Counted from the first letter of the stretch, positions 36,780 through 46,230 are shown. The stretch is DNA of 64,000 bases from Promethearchaeota archaeon (GCA_016839555.1 JAEOUA010000001.1:246043-310042), one strand, 5' to 3'. Numbers and translations are program-made. Notes: a model not told the origin generated them from the letters alone.

Positions 36780-38060
36780 ATGGCTCATCCATATCATGCA
36801 GAAAAAGAAGAACACAGAAAATATTTGGCACAATATGATATAGATCCCCGGAAAGCGATGTTCACAATTATATTGTCTATTCTTGTTGATGTTTTTGGTT
36901 ATTCTATGGTACTTCCTTTATTACCGACGATAGCAAAAACATTTGGCGCGTCTGATTTCTTTGTCGGAATATTAATTTCATCTAATGCATTAACTGCCCT
37001 TATTTTTGGACCAATTTGGGGGAGATTGAGTGATAGATATGGCAGAAAACCAATTCTTGTAATTTCTCAAGCAGGAACAGGCGTCTCTTTTTTATTTTTA
37101 GCCTTATCACCACAAGTTTATATGATCCTCTTCGCAAGAATCTTAGATGGGGTATTTGGAGGACAAATACCCGTAATTAGAGCTTATATCGCAGATATTA
37201 CCACTCCAAGGTTCCGCTCTCAGGAAATGAGTAAAATAATGGTTGGACATACGGGTGGCATGATTTTTGGGCCAATCATTGGTGGATTCTTAGGTAGTAT
37301 AAATTGGAGATATCCCTCATTCTTGGCGAGTGCATTATCAATCCTCGCAATTACACTTACTCTAACAATATTAATAGAAAGTTTACCTAAAGAAAGAATT
37401 GCTGATATGAAAGATCATTATGAAATGATGGAAAAAACTACTGGAAATAAAAGGAGTATTTGGAATAAAGAAGTTTTTATGCGATTAGTTCAAATTTTTC
37501 TGGTATTTATGATTAATAATATGCTTACAAGCTCTTTTCCCCTAATCCTAGATAAGAGATTTGGCGCTGAACCGTTTGTTATTGGCACCATAATGAGCAT
37601 TGCTGGCATAGTTATAATGATTTATGCTGGATTAATTTTAAAACCAGCGATAAGAAGAATTGGTGAAAAATGGATGTTAATATTTAGCTTTTTCCTTATG
37701 ATTATCAACTTCTTAATATTTCCCTATCTCTACGAGCTCTGGACGGCATATTTATTCGTTATACCTTTTGCGATAGGCATGGCTAGCCTTCCCCCGCTTA
37801 TTCAAAGTAATTTGTCAAGAGCTGTAGATCCACATAAACAAGGTGCGGTTTCTGGGTTTGCCACAAATTTTCAATCATTTGCTCAAATATTGGCACCTTT
37901 ACTTTCTACCTTTTATTTACAAATAGGTGGCTGGGCATTCTCTTCAGTTTACTTTAATTCTTATCAATTAATTGGATTTTCTGCTGTATTATTTGGTATC
38001 ATTCTAACAACTATAGGATTAGTAGATATTAAAAACCATCCACACCTTTATGAAGAGTAA
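36780..38060 (+). CDS. Major facilitator superfamily transporter
   Basis: A 426-residue membrane protein with about 12 helices. Motif A between helices 2 and 3 is GRLSDRYGRKPIL; motif C-like GGMIFGPIIGGFLG suggests the drug/H+ antiporter-type group. The N-terminus HPYHAEKEEHRKYL is a cytoplasmic, charged extension. Substrate unknown. Single gene with a TATA-like run before it. Confidence 0.9.
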   Translation: MAHPYHAEKEEHRKYLAQYDIDPRKAMFTIILSILVDVFGYSMVLPLLPTIAKTFGASDFFVGILISSNALTALIFGPIWGRLSDRYGRKPILVISQAGTGVSFLFLALSPQVYMILFARILDGVFGGQIPVIRAYIADITTPRFRSQEMSKIMVGHTGGMIFGPIIGGFLGSINWRYPSFLASALSILAITLTLTILIESLPKERIADMKDHYEMMEKTTGNKRSIWNKEVFMRLVQIFLVFMINNMLTSSFPLILDKRFGAEPFVIGTIMSIAGIVIMIYAGLILKPAIRRIGEKWMLIFSFFLMIINFLIFPYLYELWTAYLFVIPFAIGMASLPPLIQSNLSRAVDPHKQGAVSGFATNFQSFAQILAPLLSTFYLQIGGWAFSSVYFNSYQLIGFSAVLFGIILTTIGLVDIKNHPHLYEE

Positions 38061-38148
38061 TTAAATGTAAATTTTATTTATATTCTACCTAAAGCTCTTT
38101 TTGAACTGATTTAATAAAACAGAAACATTTACTTATTAATTAAATCTG

Positions 38149-38680
38149 TTATTGTTTTGAATCTTTTATACCATTTTTCAAATATTTATTTAATATTGTG
38201 AAAATCCCATTAATCCTCGGCTTCTTGACTGAGAATACCGCATTTATTTTTTGCCAAAACAAGTAAACATGCGCTGAATGTTGCATCTGAAAAGGATTTA
38301 AACTGTAACTTTTATTAAGATCCATATCTTCAGAATTAATATTTGTGAAATATATAGGATCATCTTTAAAAAAACTCAAAAAAATAATTACAAAGTTCTT
38401 CGGATTTTTTATCATTTATAAATTCTACACAGTATGCAAGGTCATGGGAGATAATGTATTTACATAGTTTTAGAGCCTTTCTGTATTCAATCTGGAATAA
38501 TTTCTCACCGATTTTAAAAAAATCCAAAGATGCAAGCATAATATTAAGTATTGATATTTGATCTGATTTAATGTGATAAATATCACTAATATCAAATATC
38601 TTGCACTTAATATCGAGATTTTCTAACTTATTTTGGATTTTATTGCAGAATATCATTCCCTCTTTAGACTCTGATATCAT
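38149..38680 (-). pseudogene. Frameshifted unknown gene (two overlapping frames)
   Basis: Two frames overlap: 38366-38680 (104 residues) and 38149-38415 (88 residues). Both look coding. In the overlap the first reads NDKKSEELCNYFFEFF then stop; moving one frame at a run of Ts (attatttttttgagtttttt) continues as KDDPIYFTNINSEDMDLNKS and beyond. One base change gives a single protein of about 170 residues. No family recognised. A true frameshift or a homopolymer sequencing error cannot be distinguished here. Confidence 0.6.
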
Positions 38681-38811
38681 TATAAAGGGTAAAACATGGA
38701 GAATAATATTGATTTTTAATGATAAAGTTTATTCATTCCTTCTATAAAAAGCTTATCCAATTTCTTTTGAATATCTCAATATTTTAAATAATAATTTATT
38801 CTGATAAAGGA

Positions 38812-39453
38812 TTAAAGAAATATAAATTCAATAATGAATTTAAAGATATCTCCAAGCCAATAGTATAAATCCAACCAGAAATTATAGGTCAATCCCAGAA
38901 AAAGCAGCGCATATAGAGTTCCAAATGCAAATCCCGCAATTACATCTAACGGATAATGCATTCCTAAAATTAATCTACATATAGCCATAATAATATCCAA
39001 ATAAATGAAAATAATTAATATGGTCCAGCTATTGAATACAAAGGCAAAAATATATCCAAATAATAAGAAAAAGGTGACGTGTCCAGAAGGAAATGAACAA
39101 TTCTCTTTTATTAATTCATCTTCTTGCTTTACTCCATTTTGTTTTAACGTTATGTAAGGTCTATTGCGTTTAACTATTACATGCTTTATTAAAACATGAA
39201 TAATTACACTCTGCTGAAAGCCACCTGTTATTAATAAAAACAAAAAATAATCTTTTGTAATAAACCCATAAATTCCTAAAAGCAACCAAATGACAAACCA
39301 GAAAAATAGGCTCCCAAAAAAAGAATATATTTTTGCAAATAAAATAAATCTTTTTTTCCTCAAATATTCACTGCTGTAAAGATCTAAGAAGACTTGAAAG
39401 TCCCATTCTTCAATTTTTTTAATAAAAATCTTAAGAGAAGTTTCTACCGTCAA
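38812..39453 (-). CDS. PAP2-type phosphatase, membrane
   Basis: A 213-residue membrane enzyme with about five helices and the PAP2 motifs: basic segment ending in KRNRPYITL, FPSGHVTFFLLFGY (PSGH) and CRLILGMHYPLDVIAG (R-x5-H-x3-D). It hydrolyses lipid or isoprenyl phosphates (such as polyprenyl diphosphate). The first motif has one residue more than KX6RP. It starts at TTG 39453, with no nearby ATG, or at a downstream position. Confidence 0.86.
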   Translation of the reverse strand: MTVETSLKIFIKKIEEWDFQVFLDLYSSEYLRKKRFILFAKIYSFFGSLFFWFVIWLLLGIYGFITKDYFLFLLITGGFQQSVIIHVLIKHVIVKRNRPYITLKQNGVKQEDELIKENCSFPSGHVTFFLLFGYIFAFVFNSWTILIIFIYLDIIMAICRLILGMHYPLDVIAGFAFGTLYALLFLGLTYNFWLDLYYWLGDIFKFIIEFIFL

Positions 39454-39647
39454 TCTACTTTAAACTATTATTTTTATAAAAATCCTTTGCTTGTTTATGA
39501 CAAAATTTTAGTATTTATATATATTATCCGACTATTACTCATATTGCTTATATTGATATAATTTTGATACCTCTTAAGAGAAAATCCTTATAAATGAATA
39601 TTTCTTATCTTTTAAACAATTTTTTGATAATATTTTATTGATGAGTT

Positions 39648-40022
39648 ATGAATTTTGATAAAACTAAGTTTGGTGAAATCTGGGTTGATGGTGAGAAATA
39701 TCCTCATGATATCTATTTTTTTCCAGATGGAACACTGAAAAAGCGAGATAAATCTCACTCACCACGAATTGGAGGTCATAGATCACTTTCAGAGTGGGAA
39801 TTAGGGCAAATTTTAGCAAGTAAACCCGAAATTATCATTATTGGAATGGGACAATCAGGAGTGCTTCCTTTTACCGAGGGTACAGAAGAAATGTTAGCTT
39901 CTATTAAAAATAAGAAAAATATTCAAATCATTAAAAGAAATACTCCAGATATACTTAAGAAAGCAAATGAAGTATTGAAATCAGGTAAAAAAGTTGCGGG
40001 AATTATCCATACAACCTGTTAG
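39648..40022 (+). CDS. Mth938-fold protein (DUF498), first copy
   Basis: A 124-residue protein of the MTH938 fold: FGEIWVDGEKYPHDIYFFPDG, then PEIIIIGMGQSGVLPF and GKKVAGIIHTTC at the end. Family members occur in archaea, bacteria and as eukaryotic AAMDC; molecular function is unsettled. Ends in HTTC. A paralogue is 2.4 kb away. Confidence 0.82.
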   Translation: MNFDKTKFGEIWVDGEKYPHDIYFFPDGTLKKRDKSHSPRIGGHRSLSEWELGQILASKPEIIIIGMGQSGVLPFTEGTEEMLASIKNKKNIQIIKRNTPDILKKANEVLKSGKKVAGIIHTTC

Positions 40023-40322
40023 ATTTTTATTACGGATTTTATTTATAGATTGTAATTATATTTTTAATAAAAACTAATAGAAATCCTGATATTTGTGTAA
40101 TTATAAACAAATTGACTATTTACACTAATAATCGAATTAAGACTTTTTATGAATTTTTATTATTATTATTTTTTATTTGTTGAATCTACATAGTTTTTTA
40201 GATATTTAAGGCTTCTATGATTAAATTTTTAGTAATAAATAATTTTTTCAATTGTTGGTCTTACATAGTTTTATAAATAAAAAAAATTTTGGTTAGTATA
40301 ATAATTAATAGAGGTAATATAA
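40023..40322 (+). promoter_or_regulatory. 300-bp region with two copies of a 22-bp direct repeat (possible PadR operator)
   Basis: Copies at 40179-40200 (gttgaatctacatagttttt) and 40254-40275 (gttggtcttacatagtttta) share gttg and tacatagtttt, with 75 bp between starts. The second overlaps a TATA-like run (ttttataaataaaa) before the ATG at 40323. The downstream operon includes a PadR regulator, so an autoregulatory operator is likely. The rest of the gap has no gene. Confidence 0.45.
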
Positions 40323-40856
40323 ATGAGTGAAAAAAATGCATTTTCTGAAGAAAGTTTGAGAGAAATAGCAGAGGAAAAATTCAAATTTCGTCTCTCGGTT
40401 CGGATTCATCTATGGGCATATATATGTGTAAATGGATTTTTAGTTTTACTTAATCTACTTACATCTCCGTTTTATTTGTGGTCTCTCTATCCCATCCTAG
40501 GATGGGGGGTTGGATTGGCCGAACATGCTACTGCTTATATACTTTACGCGAAAGGAGTATATCCGATGAGTAAAAGAGCTGTATATTTTCATGTTGTCGC
40601 ATATGTATGCGTAATGGTATTGTTATTCTTTATCAATATCAATATAATGGGCTATGCCTTTAATATACCTACATGGGCATTCATTCCGGTGATTGCATGG
40701 GGTAGTGCTGTTGCTATTCATGGAATTGTATATAGAATTTATTTTGCTAAAATTATAACTGAAGAAGGAGAAGTCAAAAGTAGAAAGGATATTGCAATAG
40801 AAAAAGAAATGGAAAAATTGAAAAAGGAAAGAGAAAACGAGGAGGATTTTTATTAG
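40323..40856 (+). CDS. Membrane protein with two 2TM-domain repeats
   Basis: A 177-residue protein; residues about 20-140 hold two copies of a pair of helices, each beginning with a basic/His loop (FKFRLSVRIHLWAYICVNGF; MSKRAVYFHVVAYVC) and containing WxxxPxxGWG(VA)-type motifs (YPILGWGVGLAEH; IPVIAWGSAVAIH). The C-terminal 35 residues are charged, probably coiled coil. First gene of a unit with the PadR regulator 14 bp downstream; the regulator likely controls it. Confidence 0.75.
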   Translation: MSEKNAFSEESLREIAEEKFKFRLSVRIHLWAYICVNGFLVLLNLLTSPFYLWSLYPILGWGVGLAEHATAYILYAKGVYPMSKRAVYFHVVAYVCVMVLLFFININIMGYAFNIPTWAFIPVIAWGSAVAIHGIVYRIYFAKIITEEGEVKSRKDIAIEKEMEKLKKERENEEDFY

Positions 40857-40870
40857 TTGGGTGATGCTAA

Positions 40871-41494
40871 ATGTGGCTTAATAAATTTTTAGACCTAGAG
40901 GATGATATTGAGCAATTAAGATCCAAAATAGAGGAGAATATCTTTAAAAAAATCAAAAAAACTCAATTAACACCATTACAATTTACGGTATTGGAAACAA
41001 TTTTTAACGCTCATACTATATCTGGGTATGATTTAATTAAACTCCTAAATAAGCAATTCGCAAAAACATGGAAAGCAAGTTCAGGTACCATCTACCCTAT
41101 TCTCTCGAAATTAGAAAAAAATGGCTATTTGACCTCAAAGCAAGTAAAAAGCCCCATAGGACCTCTGAGGACAGTTTATTCATTAACCGATGCTGGAAAA
41201 CAAATAATCAAAACAAAAGTAAACAAAAACTTCCAAGAACAATTAAATTATATTGAAAACTTCGTAACAGAACTCTCTCTAATCTATATAAAATCCTTTC
41301 CCAAAGAAGTAGCAGAGCAAAAAACAGAAGAGGTTAAATCTTTATTAAAGCAAATAATAGACAATATCATTGAAAGAATTCCAGTAAATATGAAATTTCC
41401 GAGCTATTGTCCTCAATGCGGTTCAAAACTCGATAAGCAAGGTATTAAATTTTGTGCTTATTGTGGAGCTGACTTAAAAGGAAGAGTTTCTTAA
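40871..41494 (+). CDS. PadR-family regulator with C-terminal zinc ribbon
   Basis: A 207-residue protein. PadR winged helix at about 33-115 (TVLETIFNAHTISGYDLIKLL, SSGTIYPILSKLEKNGYLTSK, YSLTDAGKQI), a helical middle for dimerisation, then a zinc ribbon CPQCGSKLDKQGIKFCAYCG. Translationally close to the membrane protein upstream (14 bp). Likely represses its own operon through the repeats at 40179 and 40254. Confidence 0.87.
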   Translation: MWLNKFLDLEDDIEQLRSKIEENIFKKIKKTQLTPLQFTVLETIFNAHTISGYDLIKLLNKQFAKTWKASSGTIYPILSKLEKNGYLTSKQVKSPIGPLRTVYSLTDAGKQIIKTKVNKNFQEQLNYIENFVTELSLIYIKSFPKEVAEQKTEEVKSLLKQIIDNIIERIPVNMKFPSYCPQCGSKLDKQGIKFCAYCGADLKGRVS

Positions 41495-41718
41495 TCCTAT
41501 TCTTTTTATTTTATTTTAATTATATTTTAAATTTTGATTATTTCTAAAATTATAATTAGTCTAAGATTTTTTAGAAATCATAACTTCTTAATTCTTTATT
41601 CGTGAAAGATTCATTTCCCGATGGAATGTCTATATCTAAATAATATAAGGAAAAAAAAAAAATAAAGCTTAATTCTTGTCTCTTGAATAAAGAAATTAGA
41701 TCAAAGTAAGTCTATCTT

Positions 41719-42276
41719 TTAATAGATTACTCCCAAAATGAGATTCGTTATTATCATAAAGACAAAAGTTCCTATTCGTATTATCCCTGCATACCTTAAA
41801 TAGGGATCATCATTTTTTTTACCATGAAGAATTATAAGGACCATGGGGATGATTAAAATACTATCCATCACAAGCGTTTGAATAAAACTTAATAATGATG
41901 TAAAGTCTAAGAAGCTAATGGTAATATTAAAGGATAAGTTAAAAATATATTCAATAATTAAAAATATTGATGCAATGAGGAGATAACGTCCAAAAAGATA
42001 ATAATTCTTCAAAGAATACGCCAATAAAAATAGAACTGCAGCTAATAAAACACTTGATACTATTATAGCGCTTATAATACTACCCGAAGCATAAAAAAAC
42101 AGCAAATCCTCTATAAAAGGTGTAGCGACTCCAATTCCACCATAACATATCAATAAATAAGGACTTTTAATAGTTTTATTTTCTTTTTCTGATCCGGCAA
42201 TAATAACACAGATAAAATATGCCAAACTTAAAATAAATCTAGCATTCTGGAAATAAAATGTTAAATTTAAGATCAT
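41719..42276 (-). CDS. Hydrophobic membrane protein, unknown
   Basis: A 185-residue protein, six predicted helices (for example LSLAYFICVIIAG, SAIIVSSVLLAAVLFLLAYSL, SILIIPMVLIILHG). No family recognised. It lies alone between AT-rich stretches; promoter near 42290. Confidence 0.6.
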   Translation of the reverse strand: MILNLTFYFQNARFILSLAYFICVIIAGSEKENKTIKSPYLLICYGGIGVATPFIEDLLFFYASGSIISAIIVSSVLLAAVLFLLAYSLKNYYLFGRYLLIASIFLIIEYIFNLSFNITISFLDFTSLLSFIQTLVMDSILIIPMVLIILHGKKNDDPYLRYAGIIRIGTFVFMIITNLILGVIY

Positions 42277-42419
42277 ATTTACCCTATTTCAATTTATTTC
42301 ATTATAGTATATAAATTAGATTAAAAAAAGTTTTTCAGTATTCTACACCTAAAAATAATTTAAAAGAGTTAAAAACTATAAATTATAATTTTTTAAAAAT
42401 AGTGTAATTTTTTGAGATT

Positions 42420-42764
42420 ATGTGTGTTCAGTATATAGAGGATTATAGTTTTGGAGAAATCACGATTGCTGGTAATGCATATAGCAACGATCTTATCATT
42501 TTAGGAAAAGAAATTATTCAAAATTGGTGGAGGAAAAAAGGACATACCCTTTTAAAACAGGATTTGAAAAAAATAATCGAGTATCAGCCTACTCTACTGA
42601 TAGTTGGAAAAGGCTATTATGGAAGAATGAATGTACCAGCGGATCTTATTAAAGACTTAAATTTTAAAATTCGATCATATAAGACCGCTGAAGCAATAAG
42701 ACGATATAATAAAGCTCTAGAAAAAAATAAGCGAATAGCTGGAGCTTTTCATTTGACTTGTTAA
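42420..42764 (+). CDS. Mth938-fold protein (DUF498), second copy
   Basis: A 114-residue protein homologous to the gene at 39648: SFGEITIAGNAYSNDLII, QPTLLIVGKGYYGRMNVP and the end RIAGAFHLTC. Shared features are the GxG loop in the centre and the terminal H-x-T-C. Slightly shorter at the N-terminus. Function unknown. Confidence 0.8.
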   Translation: MCVQYIEDYSFGEITIAGNAYSNDLIILGKEIIQNWWRKKGHTLLKQDLKKIIEYQPTLLIVGKGYYGRMNVPADLIKDLNFKIRSYKTAEAIRRYNKALEKNKRIAGAFHLTC

Positions 42765-42800
42765 TGTCTATAAAGTTTTTAAATTTTATATGATATTTAT

Positions 42801-43253
42801 TTAATCACATTTTAAAAATGCTTCTTTTCCTAATTGGATAAATAATTCACCGATTTCAAACAGAGTGAGTGGTTGGATTAAGAGCGCCATTTGATGCCGT
42901 ATTTCTTCTTTATCAAGTCCCGCTGATATCAATTTTTTGATATCTTCTACATAATCATCCATATTCAGAAATAATATTTCAATCTTAGCAACACCTGTTA
43001 ATTCTTCTATATCTTTATCCAAATGTTCTTCTACCCTATTCAAGAGCTTTAATTTTAATTCAGGGGCTAATTTATATTCCTTAATTAATCGATTCATTTC
43101 CTGTATAATAATATTTAATGATAAATTCCAATCAGCATTTTCTTTGTATTTTGGAATTAATATATCGCTAATAATAATCTCGAATAATGTTTTTGGTGCT
43201 TCTTCATCAAATTCAAGCTCTAACCCCGTGCTCATTTTTAATTTTTGAACCAT
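42801..43253 (-). CDS. Helical protein of unknown function
   Basis: A 150-residue, mostly helical, acidic protein (for example NLSLNIIIQEMNRLIKEYKL, DKDIEELTGVAKIEILFL). No family recognised, no membrane segment. The next gene upstream on this strand is the M24 peptidase, 100 bp away. Confidence 0.55.
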   Translation of the reverse strand: MVQKLKMSTGLELEFDEEAPKTLFEIIISDILIPKYKENADWNLSLNIIIQEMNRLIKEYKLAPELKLKLLNRVEEHLDKDIEELTGVAKIEILFLNMDDYVEDIKKLISAGLDKEEIRHQMALLIQPLTLFEIGELFIQLGKEAFLKCD

Positions 43254-43352
43254 TTTTTCTTATTCACTCAAAAATTATTATTTACTTTTCTGTTATTAAA
43301 ATTATATTAAAATTGAGATTAAAAATATTTTCGATATATTATTTTGTTGAAG

Positions 43353-44483
43353 TTAGTAATAAAATTTTTCAAGCTTCGAAGTCAGATTCTCATATCCATT
43401 TTTTTTAACAACAAGTAAATCTTCTGTTCGTGCGCCTCCTAATCCTTGGATATATAATCCAGGCTCTATAGTAATGCACATCCCTTTTTTTAATATATCC
43501 TCAGAAATGCTTGAAATATATGGTTCCTCATGCACCTCAATTCCTACTCCATGCCCTAAACTATGAATAAATCTTTCCCCCCATTCTTTATTTTCATTTT
43601 TAAAAAATTCTCGTACAATAGAATCCAATTCTGAGGCTTTTTTTCCGCCCTTTACCTCATCTAATGCTTTTTTCTGACCTTCATTAACTAAATTAATTAG
43701 TTCTGCTTTTTTTGAAAAATTTTGAGCATTTTTTCCATCAAATATAAAGCTTCGTGTCATATCCGAACAATATCCATCATAAATTGCGCCAATATCAACG
43801 ATAATTATGTCACCTTTTCTAATCTTCTTTTCGGAAGTTTTGCCATGAGGAAAGGCTGAGCGATTCCCTGATGCAACAATAGTCTTAAAAGCGATTCCAT
43901 CGGCACCCTCCTTTCTCATTGCATATTCTGCCATTGCCGCCAGCTCTTTCTCCGTCATCTCTTCCTCAATTCTTTCAAATATAGTATTAAACCCAATTAT
44001 TCCTAATTCAGCAGCTTTTTTGATCTTCTGAATTTCTTTTTCAGTTTTTATTAATCTTGCATCAAGTAAGATCTCAGAGGCCCCGATTAATTTAATTTTC
44101 TTAAATTTTTCTTTAAATTGCTCAAATAACTTTACATTGATAAAATCATCTTCAAATCCAAGTTTATTTAATTTTAATTGTTTAATAGTCTTTTCAATAA
44201 CATTTTCCTCGGCTTTAGCAATTTTAATAATTTCAATCTCATTTTTTAGCGTTGTATTTTGCTCAATTTGAGCTTTCGTTTCATCATACTCTAAGGCATT
44301 AACAAATACTAATATTTGGGAATAGTGTTTTGATTTCTCCATATTAAGGATTAATATGGTAGTCTCACTCTCTATATCAAATCCTAAGATATAGAGGATA
44401 TTTTGGGGCTTTCTGATTAATAGGGCATCAATCGAGTCAAAAAGATGATGATTTTTTATGCGCTGTATTTTTTTATTGCTCAT
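43353..44483 (-). CDS. Xaa-Pro aminopeptidase / M24 metallopeptidase
   Basis: A 376-residue creatinase-N plus M24 peptidase. N-domain residues 1-135; catalytic domain with metal ligands Asp in IIVDIGAIYDGYCSDMTRSF (two Asp), His in HSLGHGVGIEVHEEP, Glu in CITIEPGLYI and Glu in GGARTEDLLV, so complete. It removes N-terminal residues before Pro or cuts Xaa-Pro dipeptides. Cytoplasmic. Normal length. Confidence 0.93.
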   Translation of the reverse strand: MSNKKIQRIKNHHLFDSIDALLIRKPQNILYILGFDIESETTILILNMEKSKHYSQILVFVNALEYDETKAQIEQNTTLKNEIEIIKIAKAEENVIEKTIKQLKLNKLGFEDDFINVKLFEQFKEKFKKIKLIGASEILLDARLIKTEKEIQKIKKAAELGIIGFNTIFERIEEEMTEKELAAMAEYAMRKEGADGIAFKTIVASGNRSAFPHGKTSEKKIRKGDIIIVDIGAIYDGYCSDMTRSFIFDGKNAQNFSKKAELINLVNEGQKKALDEVKGGKKASELDSIVREFFKNENKEWGERFIHSLGHGVGIEVHEEPYISSISEDILKKGMCITIEPGLYIQGLGGARTEDLLVVKKNGYENLTSKLEKFYY

Positions 44484-44706
44484 TTATAAAAGCCTAAAAA
44501 TAATATTTTCTTGGTTGTTCAAAATTAAACCTATATCTTATTAAAATATTTTCTATTATTATTAGAAACAGTATCTATGGTTCTTTCAATTTTACTTTTA
44601 ATATATATTGAAATTTATCTTATTATATTTACTTACTTCTAAGAAAGAAAAGAAAAAGAAAGAAATCGAGGGCTATGATTCTGTAAATGAAAAAAAGAGG
44701 AGACGT

Positions 44707-44784
44707 TTATCTAATAACAGGGTTAAGGGTTGAGGTATTAAGCCGATTTACATCGACGTAGGTATAAGAATATATTTCCATCAT
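44707..44784 (-). CDS. Possible 25-residue peptide gene
   Basis: A frame MMEIYSYTYVDVNRLNTSTL + NPVIR with agaggaatcggag upstream of the ATG. Less AT-rich than its surroundings and with varied codons, but too short to trust. The 586-bp gap 44484-45069 otherwise shows no gene; parts of it are less AT-rich and may be a decayed gene. Confidence 0.2.
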   Translation of the reverse strand: MMEIYSYTYVDVNRLNTSTLNPVIR

Positions 44785-45069
44785 AGGCTCCGATTCCTCT
44801 TATATTAATAAATAGTTATAATCATATTTAAAGTTTTTCCTAGGAAAAAAGGGAAAAACAATTCTATAAGAATAAATCTTTCGCGCTTAACTTGAACTTG
44901 AAGTTTGCTTCCATTTTGGGATCCTTTTATTTTAATATAAATAATGCCTCTTCTCTACAAGTCTATAAATTTCAAATAGTCTTCTAAGAGTAGGATTAGC
45001 TATCTACACGCAAAATAGAAAATCCCAAAAAATTTTTTTATTTAAATATTCGTAATAGCTAAAGATTTT

Positions 45070-45567
45070 ATGAACCAATTAACTGCCATCGTAAAAAAGT
45101 CCATTGCTCTGAAGAAAGACTATGGAAATGTTCAATTAGATCCTCACCTTATTGCCAAATTGGATCTTGCGATTGGGGAATACTTAGAAATTATAAATGC
45201 GACAAATGGGAGAGTGTCCGTGGGGAAATTAACGGAAAGCGATTTGTTCAATGTTGGGAAGGGGTTTATTATTATGAATTGGTTTCTAAGGAGAAATTTG
45301 CTGGTGGGGATCGGGGAAATGGTATTGCTTCGTAAGATCGTTCCCAAAATAGCCAAAAGGGTAGAATTTATGGGGCTTAATAAGCCAATTCAGTTAAAAA
45401 ATGCTCATAGTCTTCAAAAGAGGCTCTCTCCGTATGCCTTTTCCGTGGGGGATGTGTTTAGTTTTGGCTTGAATGGAAGTGTGATCTCTCTGGTGGTAAA
45501 ACATTTTAGTCCTGAAGGATCTCCAATTCGGATCGATTCCACAACAGAAATTGTATGCAGTAAATAA
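45070..45567 (+). CDS. Standalone Cdc48 N-domain-like protein
   Basis: 165 residues with two parts: a double-psi barrel like the CDC48 N subdomain (VQLDPHLIAKLDLAIGEYLE, GKGFIIMNWFLRRNLLVGIG) and a second domain like CDC48 domain 2 (LSPYAFSVGDVFSFGLNGSV, IRIDSTTEIV). In Cdc48/VCP these domains lead AAA ATPase rings and bind adaptors and ubiquitin. Here no ATPase domain follows. It is less AT-rich than its left-hand neighbours, similar to the core gene at 46231. Role inferred: adaptor or anti-binding factor; unproven. Confidence 0.7.
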   Translation: MNQLTAIVKKSIALKKDYGNVQLDPHLIAKLDLAIGEYLEIINATNGRVSVGKLTESDLFNVGKGFIIMNWFLRRNLLVGIGEMVLLRKIVPKIAKRVEFMGLNKPIQLKNAHSLQKRLSPYAFSVGDVFSFGLNGSVISLVVKHFSPEGSPIRIDSTTEIVCSK

Positions 45568-45583
45568 CTGATTCCTAATTTGT

Positions 45584-45781
45584 TTATACTTCCACGATCT
45601 TATCAAAATGCACATAATACACTTGCGTTCCATTTACCCTTAAGGAATGAATATTCTCTGTTCTATTGGGGAGATCGCTCTCATGGGTTGAGACATACTC
45701 AATGATCTTCGGTTTATCTTCAGAGATAAGGTATCTATATTTAATATTTACATCGTGATAATAATCAATAAAAAAGAGAGT
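45584..45781 (-). pseudogene. In-frame continuation after the stop of the zinc-ribbon gene
   Basis: Directly after the TAA of the gene at 45782-46102 the same frame stays open for 65 codons (begins TLFFIDYYHDVNIKYRYLIS, ends VYYVHFDKIVEV) with normal codons and no start codon of its own. Either the gene has a nonsense mutation, or this is the tail of an older, longer gene. Confidence 0.45.
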
Positions 45782-46102
45782 TTAAATAAGGTTATGCTGG
45801 TATATATTTATCAATTCAGAATATTTGATGGTCGAATCGTCTTCTTGTAGTTTTCGAGAAATGGCTAGCATATCGGAATAGGTTTTTGAGTCTATTTCTA
45901 TTAAGCGATCTTCAATCAATTCAGGATCTTTTTTGCATTTTTCGAAACAATGGCAGCATAAAATTTCAACAGATGAATTATGCCACATTTTCTCAAGTAA
46001 TTCTCTCGGCGTGTTCTTGTTTCGTGAAAGATACTCTGGAAAATACAACATATTCTTACATCTGTAGCACTTTCTAGGGGTAAATTGTGGTTGCATTATC
46101 AT
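45782..46102 (-). CDS. Small zinc-binding protein
   Basis: A 106-residue protein, CYRCKNMLYF and LCCHCFEKC give two CxxC-like pairs (zinc finger). The C-terminal half is helical (SDMLAISRKLQEDD). No family recognised. Start ATG at 46102 (MIMQPQFTPRK). See the open frame that continues after its stop. Confidence 0.5.
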   Translation of the reverse strand: MIMQPQFTPRKCYRCKNMLYFPEYLSRNKNTPRELLEKMWHNSSVEILCCHCFEKCKKDPELIEDRLIEIDSKTYSDMLAISRKLQEDDSTIKYSELINIYQHNLI

Positions 46103-46230
46103 TTTATTTTTCTCTTGGATTATCTAATATTTGGATTTTTCTCATAATAAATATGAATACTCTTTTCAATTAATAAAATTTTAAGTTGTATAAAAATCTA
46201 AAAAGAAAACAGTTCCAAAGGAAGTAGATC

